Made by a program: the position numbers and the translations under genes
In this document: positions 26,174-34,194 of the stretch, piece after piece
Numbering within the stretch: the first letter of the stretch is position 1
How the letters are laid out: every line of letters begins with the position of its first letter
The notes under the pieces: generated by a model
Seen by the model: the letters and a program-made list of their open reading frames with translations, nothing else
Databases searched by the model: none
What the model was told of the DNA's origin: nothing
Source of the DNA: a bacterium
Lineage (GTDB): Archaea; Nanoarchaeota; Nanoarchaeia; Woesearchaeales; UBA10216
Length of the DNA stretch: 38,369 nucleotides
Reading direction: 5' to 3'
Assembly (NCBI GenBank): GCA_024206195.1
Contig: JAAGZO010001096.1
Location: 1-38,369, forward strand

Positions 26174-26504
26174 TCTTTAATCCTCCTTATGCAGCATTCC
26201 GAGATATTCGAGTAGGGTGCCATCGACTCATTGATACTTAGTTACTCTCTTACCCTTCCGCTAGTTAATTTCTAATAGCCAAATGAAGCCAAAGGCTGTA
26301 CATCGTCAAAAGTTGTGGGGTTGATAGGGTAAAACTATAAGAGAGAGTTTTTGGTATTACAAATTGAAAATAAATTAAAAATCCTCCAGCATTTCTTCCA
26401 AACAACTTCGACATTCTGCTTTTAATCCGGTCGCTTCGCTTTAGCTACACTCGGGCTCCGTTCCACCTACTGTTAATATAACCCAATGTCAGATTAAATT
26501 GCAG
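26174..26504. other. Intergenic region, no gene seen
   Basis: These 331 bases separate the HNH gene (whose promoter should be here on the minus strand) from the small gene at 26505. A GC-rich patch at 26430-26470 stands out from AT-rich surroundings. No tRNA, attachment site or terminator was identified with confidence. Confidence 0.35.
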
Positions 26505-26822
26505 CTATTTCATATTAAGAGTATTGTAAAATTCCTTCACCGTTTTAGTCTCCCAAGCCCAAAACCCATGCTTTTTTAGAAATTTATTTGAGATATTCTT
26601 ACATTTTTTCAAATACTCTTTGTGAGTAATGCTACTCGTACACTTCATTCTATGTGCTCTTTCTATTCCCTGAATTTCCATTCGGGCATCTTCCTCTTCA
26701 GGTGTGGTGAAGGCGGGAATCTTTTTTAATATATTCTCAACCTGCTCCTCGGTTAAGTATAATTCAGGAGTATCGTCAGGATAATAAAATTTGTCTATAT
26801 TAGGATCGTAAGGCCGTGTCAT
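26505..26822 (-). CDS. Small hypothetical protein, 105 aa, last in TerB operon
   Basis: The protein is soluble and highly charged, with segments PELYLTEEQVENILKKIPAF, EEDARMEIQGIERAHRMKC and EYLKKCKNISNKFLKKHGFW. No family is recognised. It lies 32 bases downstream of the coiled-coil gene on the same strand, so it probably shares the transcript of the TerB-like, membrane and coiled-coil genes. No strong ribosome site is seen. It could be an accessory or regulator of that membrane-associated cassette. Confidence 0.5.
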   Translation of the reverse strand: MTRPYDPNIDKFYYPDDTPELYLTEEQVENILKKIPAFTTPEEEDARMEIQGIERAHRMKCTSSITHKEYLKKCKNISNKFLKKHGFWAWETKTVKEFYNTLNMK

Positions 26823-26854
26823 TATTTTGTTAATATCTTCTTTAATAAATAGAA

Positions 26855-27421
26855 TTATGAATTTTTATCTAATTCTGACTTAATTAACTCTTTCTTTTTC
26901 TTTATAGTATTTAGGTTATTTTCAATAGCCCGTATCTCATCTTTGAGGGGTTCTTTGCTTTGCTCCAAGTCAATAAGCTCCGATTTTTCATTATCTATTT
27001 GAATTCCAAGTTGTTGGAGTCGTTTTTGAGCTACAGATAAATTATACTTTAATGTTTTTATATCACGCCTAAGTTTTTTCAAACGCAGTAACAATATCGC
27101 AACAATTTTTTTCCAAAATGAATTTTGTTTTTCAATCTTTTCATTTAACCTACGCAACAACTGATTAGTCTCTAATTGTTCTTTCATTAGATCTGCTATT
27201 TTCTGGTCTTTTTCAGATATTGCCGTTTGCAATTTGGCTAAGTCTTTTGATTTATATGCCAGTTTTTGATTTGATTCTGAAAGCTTATACTGAAGTGACT
27301 CAATGATATCCTGTAACCTTTTTTTCTCTGCTTGATGTTTGTTAGACCAATAAACCCAAGTCCCACCATTACTTAATAAAATTACTGCAGTGCTTACTAT
27401 TAATGTAACCGGTTCAACCAT
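26855..27421 (-). CDS. Membrane-anchored coiled-coil protein
   Basis: The 188-aa protein has an N-terminal hydrophobic helix (VTLIVSTAVILLSNGGTWVYW, residues 5-25). A long heptad-type coiled coil follows (about 30-100), then a second short hydrophobic segment KKIVAILLLRLKKL (about 104-117) and another coiled coil to the end. Such a protein could form a membrane-tethered rod or scaffold. Its ATG overlaps the stop of the membrane-protein gene in an 8-base ATGGTTGA, so the two are translationally coupled. No enzyme motif is visible. It was probably selected as a partner of the TerB-like and membrane proteins upstream. Confidence 0.65.
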   Translation of the reverse strand: MVEPVTLIVSTAVILLSNGGTWVYWSNKHQAEKKRLQDIIESLQYKLSESNQKLAYKSKDLAKLQTAISEKDQKIADLMKEQLETNQLLRRLNEKIEKQNSFWKKIVAILLLRLKKLRRDIKTLKYNLSVAQKRLQQLGIQIDNEKSELIDLEQSKEPLKDEIRAIENNLNTIKKKKELIKSELDKNS

Positions 27422-28712
27422 TTATCAGCTCTTTATCAATCTTCGAGTATTTCTCTTCAACAGTTGCGATCAAGTCATCTTCTGAATCAATATTTTCCCA
27501 TCTTTTTATATCTTGAAACCAATCATTAGTAAAAGCTAAATTTTCCAATGTATACTGATGAGAATTTCTTACCAAAGATTCAAAGCCCTTAAGTAATTCA
27601 TCATTTTTATTAAGCTTTAGCTTACGGAAATCGAGAATTTTTTCTGCTTTTAAAAGGTTGTTCTCCTGCTCAATAAGAGTATTATTATTTTGATTTAATA
27701 TCCTATCTCTTTTTTCTAGCGCTTTATCAATTTGGTGCGACATCCAAACCAGGCGGCCCCCATAATATAAAAAAGGTGGAATGCATGCGTGGTTAAATGA
27801 AACTACATTAGATGGAAGAAGCAATCCAACTAATATTGCGCAAAGATTTGCCCCCGCCATTAAAGAAAATGCTCTATAATTTGCTTTTACGATAACTCGT
27901 TTTAATGATTTTTCTGTTTTCCACAAATATGCGCCCATTAAGGTATTCGTAAGCCCGGCGCCTGCTATGTCTCGCGCTTTTAGTGAACCAAGAATATTCA
28001 TAATTTCTTTATTCTGTCCAATATCGAGAATCCAGTCCCTTATACGATGGTGGCCAGGTAAAGGAAGTCCCTGACTGGAAAAGGAGTCTTGAATAAGATG
28101 TCTGATCCAGTACCAGACGGTGAGTGCTAATCCGGGCATTTCTTTTTGCCCTGAAAAATAATCTCCCCAATTTACTTCAAAGGGATTAAGAATATCATGA
28201 CCATATTTCCATCTATGCCCATATCCACCGGGGCGAATTGAGCCAGGGGCTGAATCAATGTCCTGTCCTGAGTGACCACCATTATCAACGGTGGATCTAC
28301 CCCAAGTATTATGATCGTTTGCGAACGATTCCTTTAAAACCATAGAAAGACCAGCACCCAAAGCCCCAGCTAATAACATTACAGGTACATCAAACGGCCG
28401 CCAATGGGCAAAAACGGATTCATCTACATCTGTCATCTTTTCTAAACGAATACTATCTATTGCATCTTCGAATGGATTAAGATCAAACAATGGTATTTCT
28501 ACCTGCGATAAATTATAAGAGGCCATCAAGTCATTCATATTATGCGGAGTTCTACTCTGTAATGGTATTTTACAATCATAACCTAAATCACGTTCCAATC
28601 TTTCCTCCCTAATAATTTTCATTAAGGAATCTTGTCCTTGTCTTAATTCTTTGTCAATATTAATAAGTAGGAGCTCGTTATCTTTACTGTCTCTTAACTT
28701 TTTATCAGCCAT
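27414..28712 (-). CDS. Membrane protein with His-rich metal-hydrolase-like motifs
   Basis: The 432-aa protein has a soluble N-terminus (1-105), a hydrophobic helix near FDVPVMLLAGALGAGLSMVL, and the His-rich block GGYGHRWKYGHDILNPFEVN. IRHLIQDSFSSQGLPLPGHH follows, then membrane helices around SLMAGANLCAILVGLLLP and a C-terminal coiled-coil region. The spacing of GHRW/GHD and HLxxDSFSSxGLPLPGHH recalls membrane-bound metal-dependent hydrolases of the YdjM type, a recollection that I cannot test here. It overlaps the TerB-like gene by 19 bases and the coiled-coil gene by 8. It may be a membrane effector or lipid-acting enzyme in a TerB-linked stress or defence cassette. Confidence 0.5.
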   Translation of the reverse strand: MADKKLRDSKDNELLLINIDKELRQGQDSLMKIIREERLERDLGYDCKIPLQSRTPHNMNDLMASYNLSQVEIPLFDLNPFEDAIDSIRLEKMTDVDESVFAHWRPFDVPVMLLAGALGAGLSMVLKESFANDHNTWGRSTVDNGGHSGQDIDSAPGSIRPGGYGHRWKYGHDILNPFEVNWGDYFSGQKEMPGLALTVWYWIRHLIQDSFSSQGLPLPGHHRIRDWILDIGQNKEIMNILGSLKARDIAGAGLTNTLMGAYLWKTEKSLKRVIVKANYRAFSLMAGANLCAILVGLLLPSNVVSFNHACIPPFLYYGGRLVWMSHQIDKALEKRDRILNQNNNTLIEQENNLLKAEKILDFRKLKLNKNDELLKGFESLVRNSHQYTLENLAFTNDWFQDIKRWENIDSEDDLIATVEEKYSKIDKELING

Positions 28713-29197
28713 TTAGATATCGCCTCATCAACTTCTTTCAAAGTCAAATGGAGTTTATTTTGGATTTCGGATGCTATTATGGAGGAAGATAATATTTGTG
28801 GTAAAGCAGGAGTTACTGAAGCAATAAAGATAGCTTTCTTGACCTCAGTATGCGCCAATTCCTGTAAACTATGCTCAACCTCCATTATCTCAATACATTT
28901 TTTGAGAGCGGATTTCTCTTCTTTTTTATATTCACCATCAACCCATGCGGCAAGAAATAGCATTCTTAAAAGATATTGTTGCTCATCAATTGACATGGAT
29001 GGGGGAATTTCAGGCACTTGTGGCTCGCCTGATGGACAATCAACACCCAACGATTTAGCTAAATCCCTAATCATATTCTGCTCTAATTGATCGATATTTT
29101 TATCGATTCCAATAATATAATACACAGCCCTTACACACCAATCCGCTAATATATTTGATAGTATTGGCATATCATCCATTACTTTTATGATTGTCAT
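28694..29197 (-). CDS. TerB-like domain protein
   Basis: The 167-aa, mostly helical protein matches the TerB pattern: a first half ADWCVRAVYYIIGIDKNIDQ...MIRDLAKSLGV and a second half YLLRMLFLAAWVDGEYKKEE followed by a helical KSALKKCIEIM. The acidic DGE turn is where TerB-like domains bind metal. TerB-like domains occur in tellurite/stress and predicted phage-defence systems, often close to membrane proteins. ATG 29197 has GGAG seven bases upstream. It is the first gene of a four-gene operon and overlaps the next gene by 19 bases. It probably senses a signal for, or tethers, the membrane protein that follows. Confidence 0.7.
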   Translation of the reverse strand: MTIIKVMDDMPILSNILADWCVRAVYYIIGIDKNIDQLEQNMIRDLAKSLGVDCPSGEPQVPEIPPSMSIDEQQYLLRMLFLAAWVDGEYKKEEKSALKKCIEIMEVEHSLQELAHTEVKKAIFIASVTPALPQILSSSIIASEIQNKLHLTLKEVDEAISKWLIKS

Positions 29198-30035
29198 CAG
29201 AAAACTCCAATTTTAAAACATAAATATGTTGTGAAAATCGAAATCTATACTATCGATTATAGATTTTTAAAAATCCAGTTGCTCTCAGTTATTTTTAATT
29301 TCATATTCCAAAGATAGTCATCAGATTAAATATATACATAAAATTATTCAAAACAATCATTTTATCATGCAATTGATTTCCCTTAAGCCACTCCCATACC
29401 GAAGTAGCGGTGGCCAACAACTCCCCAAAAGGCCACATAGTCCTTTCAAATATTAATTTTCCACATTAAAAGTACAGGAGGATTTTATGTCCAGGAATCT
29501 GTATAATGCCCACAGACAAGGGGTATCCCGGGCTTTTCATCAATTTTATAAATTTGCGATAATGTAGTCTTTAAAGAAGAATCAATATTCGATTTATTAT
29601 CTAAGCAGGAAATTAACGAATACTTAATTGGATTAGATTTTAATAGTTTTGCCAATATGTAAAAAGATAAAACGAACACATGTCACACAATAAACCAGCT
29701 TCCATCTCAGCACTTAATGGAGGATCATTGATATCTTGGATACTTTCATGAACAGCCGTTATTATGCGCTGTGTTTATATCACGCCACCTTGAACAGTAT
29801 GTTCGCTCTCTAAATATCCAAATACATCATGATAGCCAATATTGTTTGGCATAAACAAACCTGTTTCAAAAGGTAGTCAGGTAAATGACTCACTATAGAA
29901 TAGTCCAAGATTATAAGATCCCATTGTTTTATATTTTAGCTCCTGTTTGGACTATTGAACAAGCTCATAACTCGGAGGTTAAGGATTCACAATCCAAGCA
30001 AACTCTTTGAAAAATTGAAATCCTATCTCACTTCA
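29198..30035. other. Gene-poor region with one pseudogene
   Basis: No intact gene lies here. The middle (29485-29774) is a frameshifted minus-strand pseudogene, listed separately. The left 290 bases should contain the promoter of the TerB operon. The right 260 bases are AT-rich without a recognised feature, up to the terminator at 30036. Confidence 0.4.
29485..29774 (-). pseudogene. Frameshifted gene remnant of unknown function
   Basis: Two minus-strand frames join near 29670. The first reads VHESIQDINDPPLSAEMEAG then LLCDMCSFYLF and stops at 29640. The second, shifted by one base, reads MFVLSFYILAKLLKSNPIKY, then SLISCLDNKSNIDSSLKTTL, to a stop at 29485. Read with one frameshift they give a continuous helical protein of about 95 residues without a start. 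The family is not recognised. Confidence 0.4.
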
Positions 30036-30063
30036 TAAAAAACCCGAGCTATTCCAACTCGGG
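30036..30063 (-). terminator. Terminator of the small genes following the origin
   Basis: On the minus strand CCCGAG, a 9-base loop and CTCGGG are followed by TTTTTTA, 12 bases after the stop at 30075. Confidence 0.8.
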
Positions 30064-30074
30064 CGGGTAGGGGA

Positions 30075-30545
30075 TTACCAGTTCATTAATTCCTTCAATT
30101 TCTTGTGAATCTCTGCACCAAAGTCTTTCCTGTCATCATAAAGCTTATTCATTATAGTTTCTGGACCATCGGTGTTATAAACAACAGCCCAGGGATTTCC
30201 TCGGGGGTAATGAGGATTATCAGGATCAAGAGTATGTAATCCTTTCTCGATAAATATCATCGTCGCGGTCTTATTGATTCGTAATAGGTAAAATGGATAT
30301 TGCTCTTTATTGAACTTCAATATGTGCTTTTCAAGGTAATCGGTTTTTCTTTTGTCAAAGGATTCGATGGCTTGCTCAAACTGTTTTCGGAGTTCTTCAG
30401 CTTGTTCGGGATCGATTACTCCAAGTTTTTCTTTTATATAGTCGTTACCATAGATTTGAATATCAATATTGATATGATACCATAAACGATTGGGAGCAGT
30501 AATGAATGATAAATAGCATATGGTTTTATTATGTTTTATGAACAT
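30075..30545 (-). CDS. Hypothetical 156-aa element protein
   Basis: ATG 30545 is chosen because it follows the stop of the upstream gene by four bases; a longer frame from 30611 would overlap that gene by 62 bases. The protein is soluble, with beta strands near the start (TICYLSFITAPNRLWYHINI), a long charged helix (EQAEELRKQFEQAIESFDKR) and a C-terminal NPHYPRGNPWAVVYNT segment. No family or motif is recognised. It is last before the terminator, in a run of three small genes downstream of the primase and candidate origin, so a part in the life cycle of the mobile element is likely. Confidence 0.6.
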   Translation of the reverse strand: MFIKHNKTICYLSFITAPNRLWYHINIDIQIYGNDYIKEKLGVIDPEQAEELRKQFEQAIESFDKRKTDYLEKHILKFNKEQYPFYLLRINKTATMIFIEKGLHTLDPDNPHYPRGNPWAVVYNTDGPETIMNKLYDDRKDFGAEIHKKLKELMNW

Positions 30546-30549
30546 TGTT

Positions 30550-30837
30550 TTAATTTTGGTTAGAGTTTGTTTCAGGTATGTAATTGGTTGTAAAGTTAGA
30601 CCAGTTACCACGTTGATGAGCTATTACCAAATGCTCAGGCAAGGGCCGTTTGAAATTGTTGCATATTGCTATATATCTTATAGTATCCGGAGCCCCGTTA
30701 AGAATTTTTCCGGCCTCGTACATGCCGTGTTTTGTCCAGATGTCACGGATATGTTCCAGGGGATGCCGTCTTAGCAGGTCTGCTTTTAAGGTATCTGTCC
30801 TGATTTTTCGGTTTTTGGGATATTTGAGTTTTGTCAT
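30550..30837 (-). CDS. Small basic hypothetical protein, possible DNA-binding
   Basis: The 95-aa frame is taken from ATG 30837 (MTKLKYPKNRKIRTD), where the basic protein-like sequence starts. An upstream start at 30894 adds 19 residues that overlap the previous stop. A DLLRRHPLEHIRDIWTKHGM segment followed by GAPDTIRYIAICNNFKRPLP reads like a homing or transposon-type HTH, in which the residues after GAPDTI would be the recognition helix. The 3' end abuts the next gene. It is probably a regulator of the element, but this rests on weak pattern recognition. Confidence 0.55.
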   Translation of the reverse strand: MTKLKYPKNRKIRTDTLKADLLRRHPLEHIRDIWTKHGMYEAGKILNGAPDTIRYIAICNNFKRPLPEHLVIAHQRGNWSNFTTNYIPETNSNQN

Positions 30838-30893
30838 GTTAATTTTACCTATGTGTTTTATGATTTGATTGTTATATTGGCGGGTACCCACCA

Positions 30894-31082
30894 TTACTTT
30901 CTGTAGTTTTTGATTGCTTCATTGATTTCATCATCCAATTGTCGTAAATCCGTCAATGTTTTGTTCGGTTGCTCAGATGAATCTGTTTGATTGTCTTCGG
31001 AATCGAGCCGGTTGTTATCCTTCCTTTTCTTCAGAAGCTTCAGTTTGTGTGAATCTACAATATATTTCTTTCGATATATCAT
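30894..31082 (-). CDS. Small 62-aa hypothetical protein next to the origin
   Basis: The strong ribosome site AAGGAGAAAG directly precedes ATG 31082. The protein is basic at the start (YRKKYIVDSHKLKLLKKRKD) and acidic later, with a helical LTDLRQLDDEINEAIKNYRK end. No family is recognised. It is the first gene after the iteron region and is probably transcribed together with the two following small genes. Confidence 0.55.
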   Translation of the reverse strand: MIYRKKYIVDSHKLKLLKKRKDNNRLDSEDNQTDSSEQPNKTLTDLRQLDDEINEAIKNYRK

Positions 31083-31117
31083 ATCTTTCTCCTTGGTTAA
31101 TGTTTAAGATTGTAAAA

Positions 31118-31243
31118 ATGGCTGTAGTGGCTGCAATGGCTGTTGTTTTTCAATCCATATATTTTTTCTCTACATACTTTTTTTATATTTAATATAAACA
31201 TTACAGCCATTACAGCCATTACAGCCATTACAGTCATTACAGG
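31118..31243. repeat. Inverted iteron arrays flanking an AT-rich core: candidate replication origin
   Basis: Five direct copies of the 9-mer CATTACAGC (31199-31243, the last two ending in T and G) face three copies of its complement in the opposite orientation (31118-31144: ATGGCTGTA, GTGGCTGCA, ATGGCTGTT). A further copy at 31307-31315 lies inside the primase 3' end. Between the arrays are 54 bases, almost all A/T. Iterons bordering an AT-rich unwinding region beside a primase/helicase gene are the usual build of a plasmid or P4-like satellite origin. The repeats could instead be binding sites for an element repressor. Confidence 0.6.
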
Positions 31244-31265
31244 CACCGCCTTCATGTATAATGAC

Positions 31266-33308
31266 TTACAGCACCAATTCTTGATTAGTTATGGGCACCT
31301 TCCGGCCATTACAGCCATTTGAAGCCAATTTATCGAATTTAGCGTTGTCTATTTCGTTTTTCAGCCTATCAGTCATCATAAAACAGTAATGCCTTGCTTC
31401 ATTTATTTGTATTCGATTCGCTTCACCTGCCAAGTATCCCCGTTTTTTAAGATTCTTGGTCACGCGATTGTAATGAGACCTTGAAATATCGTAATCGTGG
31501 AAGAACTGCGCGGGTAAATAACCCTGCTGAATAAATTCTGAATAAGTGCCGCTATTATCCTGTGCAGAGTAATTTAGTGTCAATTTCTGAATGAACCTAT
31601 CGCTGTCAGCCTCAATATCCGTGACATTGTCCCTGAATAATGCTTTTTCATCATCTGTTATTGGAACCTTAATACTGTAGCGGAAGCGGTGGCTGTTGAT
31701 TTGATCGAAAACCGATTTCAGTTCGGTCCTGATATAATGGCCTAAACGCTTTAGAATCTTATCCTGAATTTGAGGATCCATAGATTTACTTATGACAGGA
31801 AACTCAATGACAAAGAACTGATTGTTAAAATCATCTTTCGGTAATTCCTCCCTGGATACATAAAGCGGAATAGATTCATTGGTTAGAAGAATTATATTCA
31901 TGTTATTTAAAACCTTGTAAGGATCTTTAAACTTCTTTTTTACCATAGCATATTTCTGTCCGGAATATTTCTTAAGGGTTTTGTACTGTGACATTTTTGA
32001 GGATTCATTTTCCTCAACGATCAGCAATTTCTTCTCCACTTCATACGTGAAGCTCTCTTCATGCCCATGCCATTCAAATGTCAATGGTTGGTAGATCTCT
32101 CCCATAATCTCCGCAAAGGTCGATTTGCCATTGCCTCGAGGTCCCTTGAAGATCAGGGTAGGCAGGCTCTGATAATTCGTGTAACAGAATACAGCCAGGT
32201 ATTCTTTAATAAAGTCCTTATGCTGACAGAATCTGTCATCCAGGTAATCTTCAATAAACTTATTATCTTTGATTTCAACAGGTAACGGGGCATAATGTAC
32301 CTTTATAATACCCTCATTAAGTTTTACATTATGGTATGATTCATCAGCTTCGATATCCCCAAGATAGTCTATTCTGCTGATGTGATTAATATGTTTCCTT
32401 TTTACCAGGAACTCGAAAGCCCTGCTCCTTTCTTCCTTAGTTTCATTGGTGTTGGTCAATATATGGAATTTCTTCTTCCCGATTTTCTCGATATAGAACT
32501 CGTCGCTTAAAATACCTAATTCAAAGACATCGGTGCCGTATGACCAGTATCGTAAGCAGGCTTTCTCAATCGGGGTGACATATTTTTGCATCCAAAAAGT
32601 TTCACCACAGGTTGAACAATAGATAAACCAGTTCTGACTCTTCTTTGAATATTCTATAAAAGCCGAGGAGGTACTGTCTGCATGAAAAGGGCAAAGGATT
32701 CTCGTTTTCCTTTCAATATCCTGAACATTGATCTCCTCTCCATCTGCATTGATAACTTCCAGATTATTGTCCCAAAGAGGACCGAATTCATCGACTATGA
32801 TATCTTGCTTATTAAATGATGAGGACATTACCGCATCGTCTGGAGATCCGTATATATAACGGGCGGCATCAGTAACGGCAGGATCACATTCGGGGAACAA
32901 CTCAGTTGCTATGTGATTAGATATCTTTTTGTAGGTACCTACGCATCTGACAGGATGGTTGAAAAACAGGATTATGTGATATTTATGTTTGTCCGGTTTA
33001 TGGCTCTTGCTGGTGATGATTACATAGTTGAGATTATTATCCTTCAGTCTTGCTTCCGCATCATGGATCTGCAGTCCGTTATCGACGTCGACTACAAATC
33101 CTATTGAACTCAAAAAGTTCTCTTCTTTTCTATATCCACCATTCCATTTGATAAAAGAGAAGTTAAACTCCTTCAGAGTTATCTCTATGTCATTTAATTT
33201 TATCTGTTCGCTTTCGAACCAGAGATTTTGGTTTCCATTATAATTCTTTTTGGCTAATGATAATTCGATTGTGTCATTAAGACTCCTTTCTTGCGGTTGT
33301 TTTGTCAT
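31266..33308 (-). CDS. Primase/SF3 helicase of the mobile element
   Basis: Residues about 65-150 look like an archaeo-eukaryotic-type primase: FVVDVDN (D74, D76) and SKSHKPDKHKYHIIL (H111). A zinc finger of the CHC2 type follows: CPFH (206-209) and CSTC (231-234). Residues about 370-520 are a superfamily 3 helicase with Walker A FKGPRGNGKSTF (387-398) and Walker B LLIVEENES. The C-terminal 100 residues probably form a winged helix (HYNRVTKNLKKRGYL). This layout is the replication protein of P4-like satellites and integrative plasmids. It primes and unwinds DNA at the element's origin, probably the iterons next to its 3' end. The ATG at 33308 overlaps the preceding small gene by 32 bases. It is intact at 680 aa. 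Confidence 0.83.
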   Translation of the reverse strand: MTKQPQERSLNDTIELSLAKKNYNGNQNLWFESEQIKLNDIEITLKEFNFSFIKWNGGYRKEENFLSSIGFVVDVDNGLQIHDAEARLKDNNLNYVIITSKSHKPDKHKYHIILFFNHPVRCVGTYKKISNHIATELFPECDPAVTDAARYIYGSPDDAVMSSSFNKQDIIVDEFGPLWDNNLEVINADGEEINVQDIERKTRILCPFHADSTSSAFIEYSKKSQNWFIYCSTCGETFWMQKYVTPIEKACLRYWSYGTDVFELGILSDEFYIEKIGKKKFHILTNTNETKEERSRAFEFLVKRKHINHISRIDYLGDIEADESYHNVKLNEGIIKVHYAPLPVEIKDNKFIEDYLDDRFCQHKDFIKEYLAVFCYTNYQSLPTLIFKGPRGNGKSTFAEIMGEIYQPLTFEWHGHEESFTYEVEKKLLIVEENESSKMSQYKTLKKYSGQKYAMVKKKFKDPYKVLNNMNIILLTNESIPLYVSREELPKDDFNNQFFVIEFPVISKSMDPQIQDKILKRLGHYIRTELKSVFDQINSHRFRYSIKVPITDDEKALFRDNVTDIEADSDRFIQKLTLNYSAQDNSGTYSEFIQQGYLPAQFFHDYDISRSHYNRVTKNLKKRGYLAGEANRIQINEARHYCFMMTDRLKNEIDNAKFDKLASNGCNGRKVPITNQELVL

Positions 33309-33558
33309 AGTTGTTAAGTGGTTTAAAATTTGTTCCGTTGTACATCAGGTTCTTAAGATTCCTGATCGATTTTGAATATTGAAGGGGACAGACAGATGCA
33401 TTACCCTGATAAAACTCATTCAGAAGGGTCTCGAGTCCTGCACCGTCGAATTCGAATGATGATTGGTTATCTGCTCGGAGGTGCCCGGCCAGCTGTTTCT
33501 CCATACTCAGCAGGTATGCAGCCAAGTAGAAGTCCGTGGTTGTAATTGATGATTTCAT
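33277..33558 (-). CDS. Small protein, DUF5659-like, upstream of the primase
   Basis: The 93-aa protein begins SSITTTDFYLAAYLLSMEKQ and goes on with FEFDGAGLETLLNEFYQGNA, then QYSKSIRNLKNLMYN. This TTDFYLAAYLL plus Phe-x-Phe plus IRNLKNLMY pattern matches my memory of DUF5659, small proteins frequent near primases in mobile elements. It is first in the operon under a near-consensus promoter and overlaps the primase start by 32 bases, so it probably regulates or aids replication. Function unknown. Confidence 0.6.
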   Translation of the reverse strand: MKSSITTTDFYLAAYLLSMEKQLAGHLRADNQSSFEFDGAGLETLLNEFYQGNASVCPLQYSKSIRNLKNLMYNGTNFKPLNNYDKTTARKES

Positions 33559-33693
33559 GGTATCATGTTTGGTTGAAATTAATGTTTCGCCGGATATATC
33601 GGCTCAATTATAAGATGCGATATTCGATGATAGCAGGATTCGATGTTTCGATATAGGATGGGGAATCGGGGAGGGTTTTAATTCACCCTTTAT

Positions 33694-33722
33694 AATATAC
33701 GTAAAACTTACCAGCTTGTCAA
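33694..33722 (-). promoter_or_regulatory. Consensus promoter of the primase operon
   Basis: On the minus strand TTGACA (33722-33717), 17-base spacer, TATATT (33699-33694). It leaves a leader of about 130 bases before the DUF5659-like gene. Confidence 0.75.
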
Positions 33723-33747
33723 TAGCAATGTGAAAATAATTGCTATT
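33721..33747. promoter_or_regulatory. Perfect inverted repeat overlapping the primase promoter
   Basis: AATAGCAA and TTGCTATT, 8-bp perfect arms, 11 bases apart. The left arm touches the -35 hexamer of the primase promoter, so a dimer bound here would block or aid polymerase. The likely binder is one of the element's HTH proteins or the AAA+ regulator across the region. Confidence 0.5.
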
Positions 33748-34116
33748 TATATTGCCTTCTTTCAATGAGTTAGGTACATGTGCGGAATAGATTCAAGCCT
33801 AAAAAACACATCCAAAATCAGCAGAATAAAATCGCCTTAAATGAGCGTTAAAATCGAATGAACGATTATTACCGGATAAGCCCGAAACATAACTCACTGT
33901 CTAACGGGCACTTATGAAATCCCGGGATTTGAGTCATTTTTCACCCCGGCAACCGATTGAATCCCAGTAAGTTACAAATTCATTATCCTGATTTAAGCCC
34001 GATTGTCATCCTGACATATTCCCGATCGTCGCTCAGGGGGCAGAATTTTGGAGTAGCTATGAACAGATTGAATTCGTACTCGAAATAAACAAGCTTTCGT
34101 ATTTATTATCTATCAG

Positions 34117-34146
34117 TTGACTTTAATTACACATCCCGGTTATAAT
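34117..34146 (+). promoter_or_regulatory. Consensus promoter of the AAA+ regulator gene
   Basis: TTGACT (34117-34122), 18-base spacer, TATAAT (34141-34146). The start codon follows at 34195 without a clear ribosome site. Confidence 0.75.
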
Positions 34147-34194
34147 TTATCATGCTAGATAATAGACCAAGTAACATTTTATTACATTAACAAG

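Larger units (their letters stand above)
33559..34194. other. Divergent regulatory region of the mobile element
   Basis: These 636 bases contain no gene. They hold two outward-facing consensus promoters, one for the primase operon (minus, 33722-33694) and one for the sigma54-activator-like gene (plus, 34117-34146). A perfect inverted repeat (33721-33747) and a direct repeat of ATTCGATG (33622-33645) in the primase leader are also present. It looks like the main control switch of the element. Confidence 0.6.

Noticed and set aside
26430..26470. GC-rich patch with CTTCGCTTTAGCTACACTCG as a possible integron attC or tRNA remnant
   Set aside because: It does not fold into a tRNA or a clear attC hairpin pair, and no integron integrase is present.
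29487..29567. A 26-codon plus-strand frame with an excellent AGGAGG ribosome site
   Set aside because: The opposite strand carries the end of a better protein-like frame, and the plus-strand peptide is short and meaningless. The AGGAGG is most likely a coincidence of TCCTCC on the minus strand.
29940..30010. Possible tRNA gene suggested by a short paired segment
   Set aside because: No cloverleaf with a T-loop GGTTCRA motif can be drawn.
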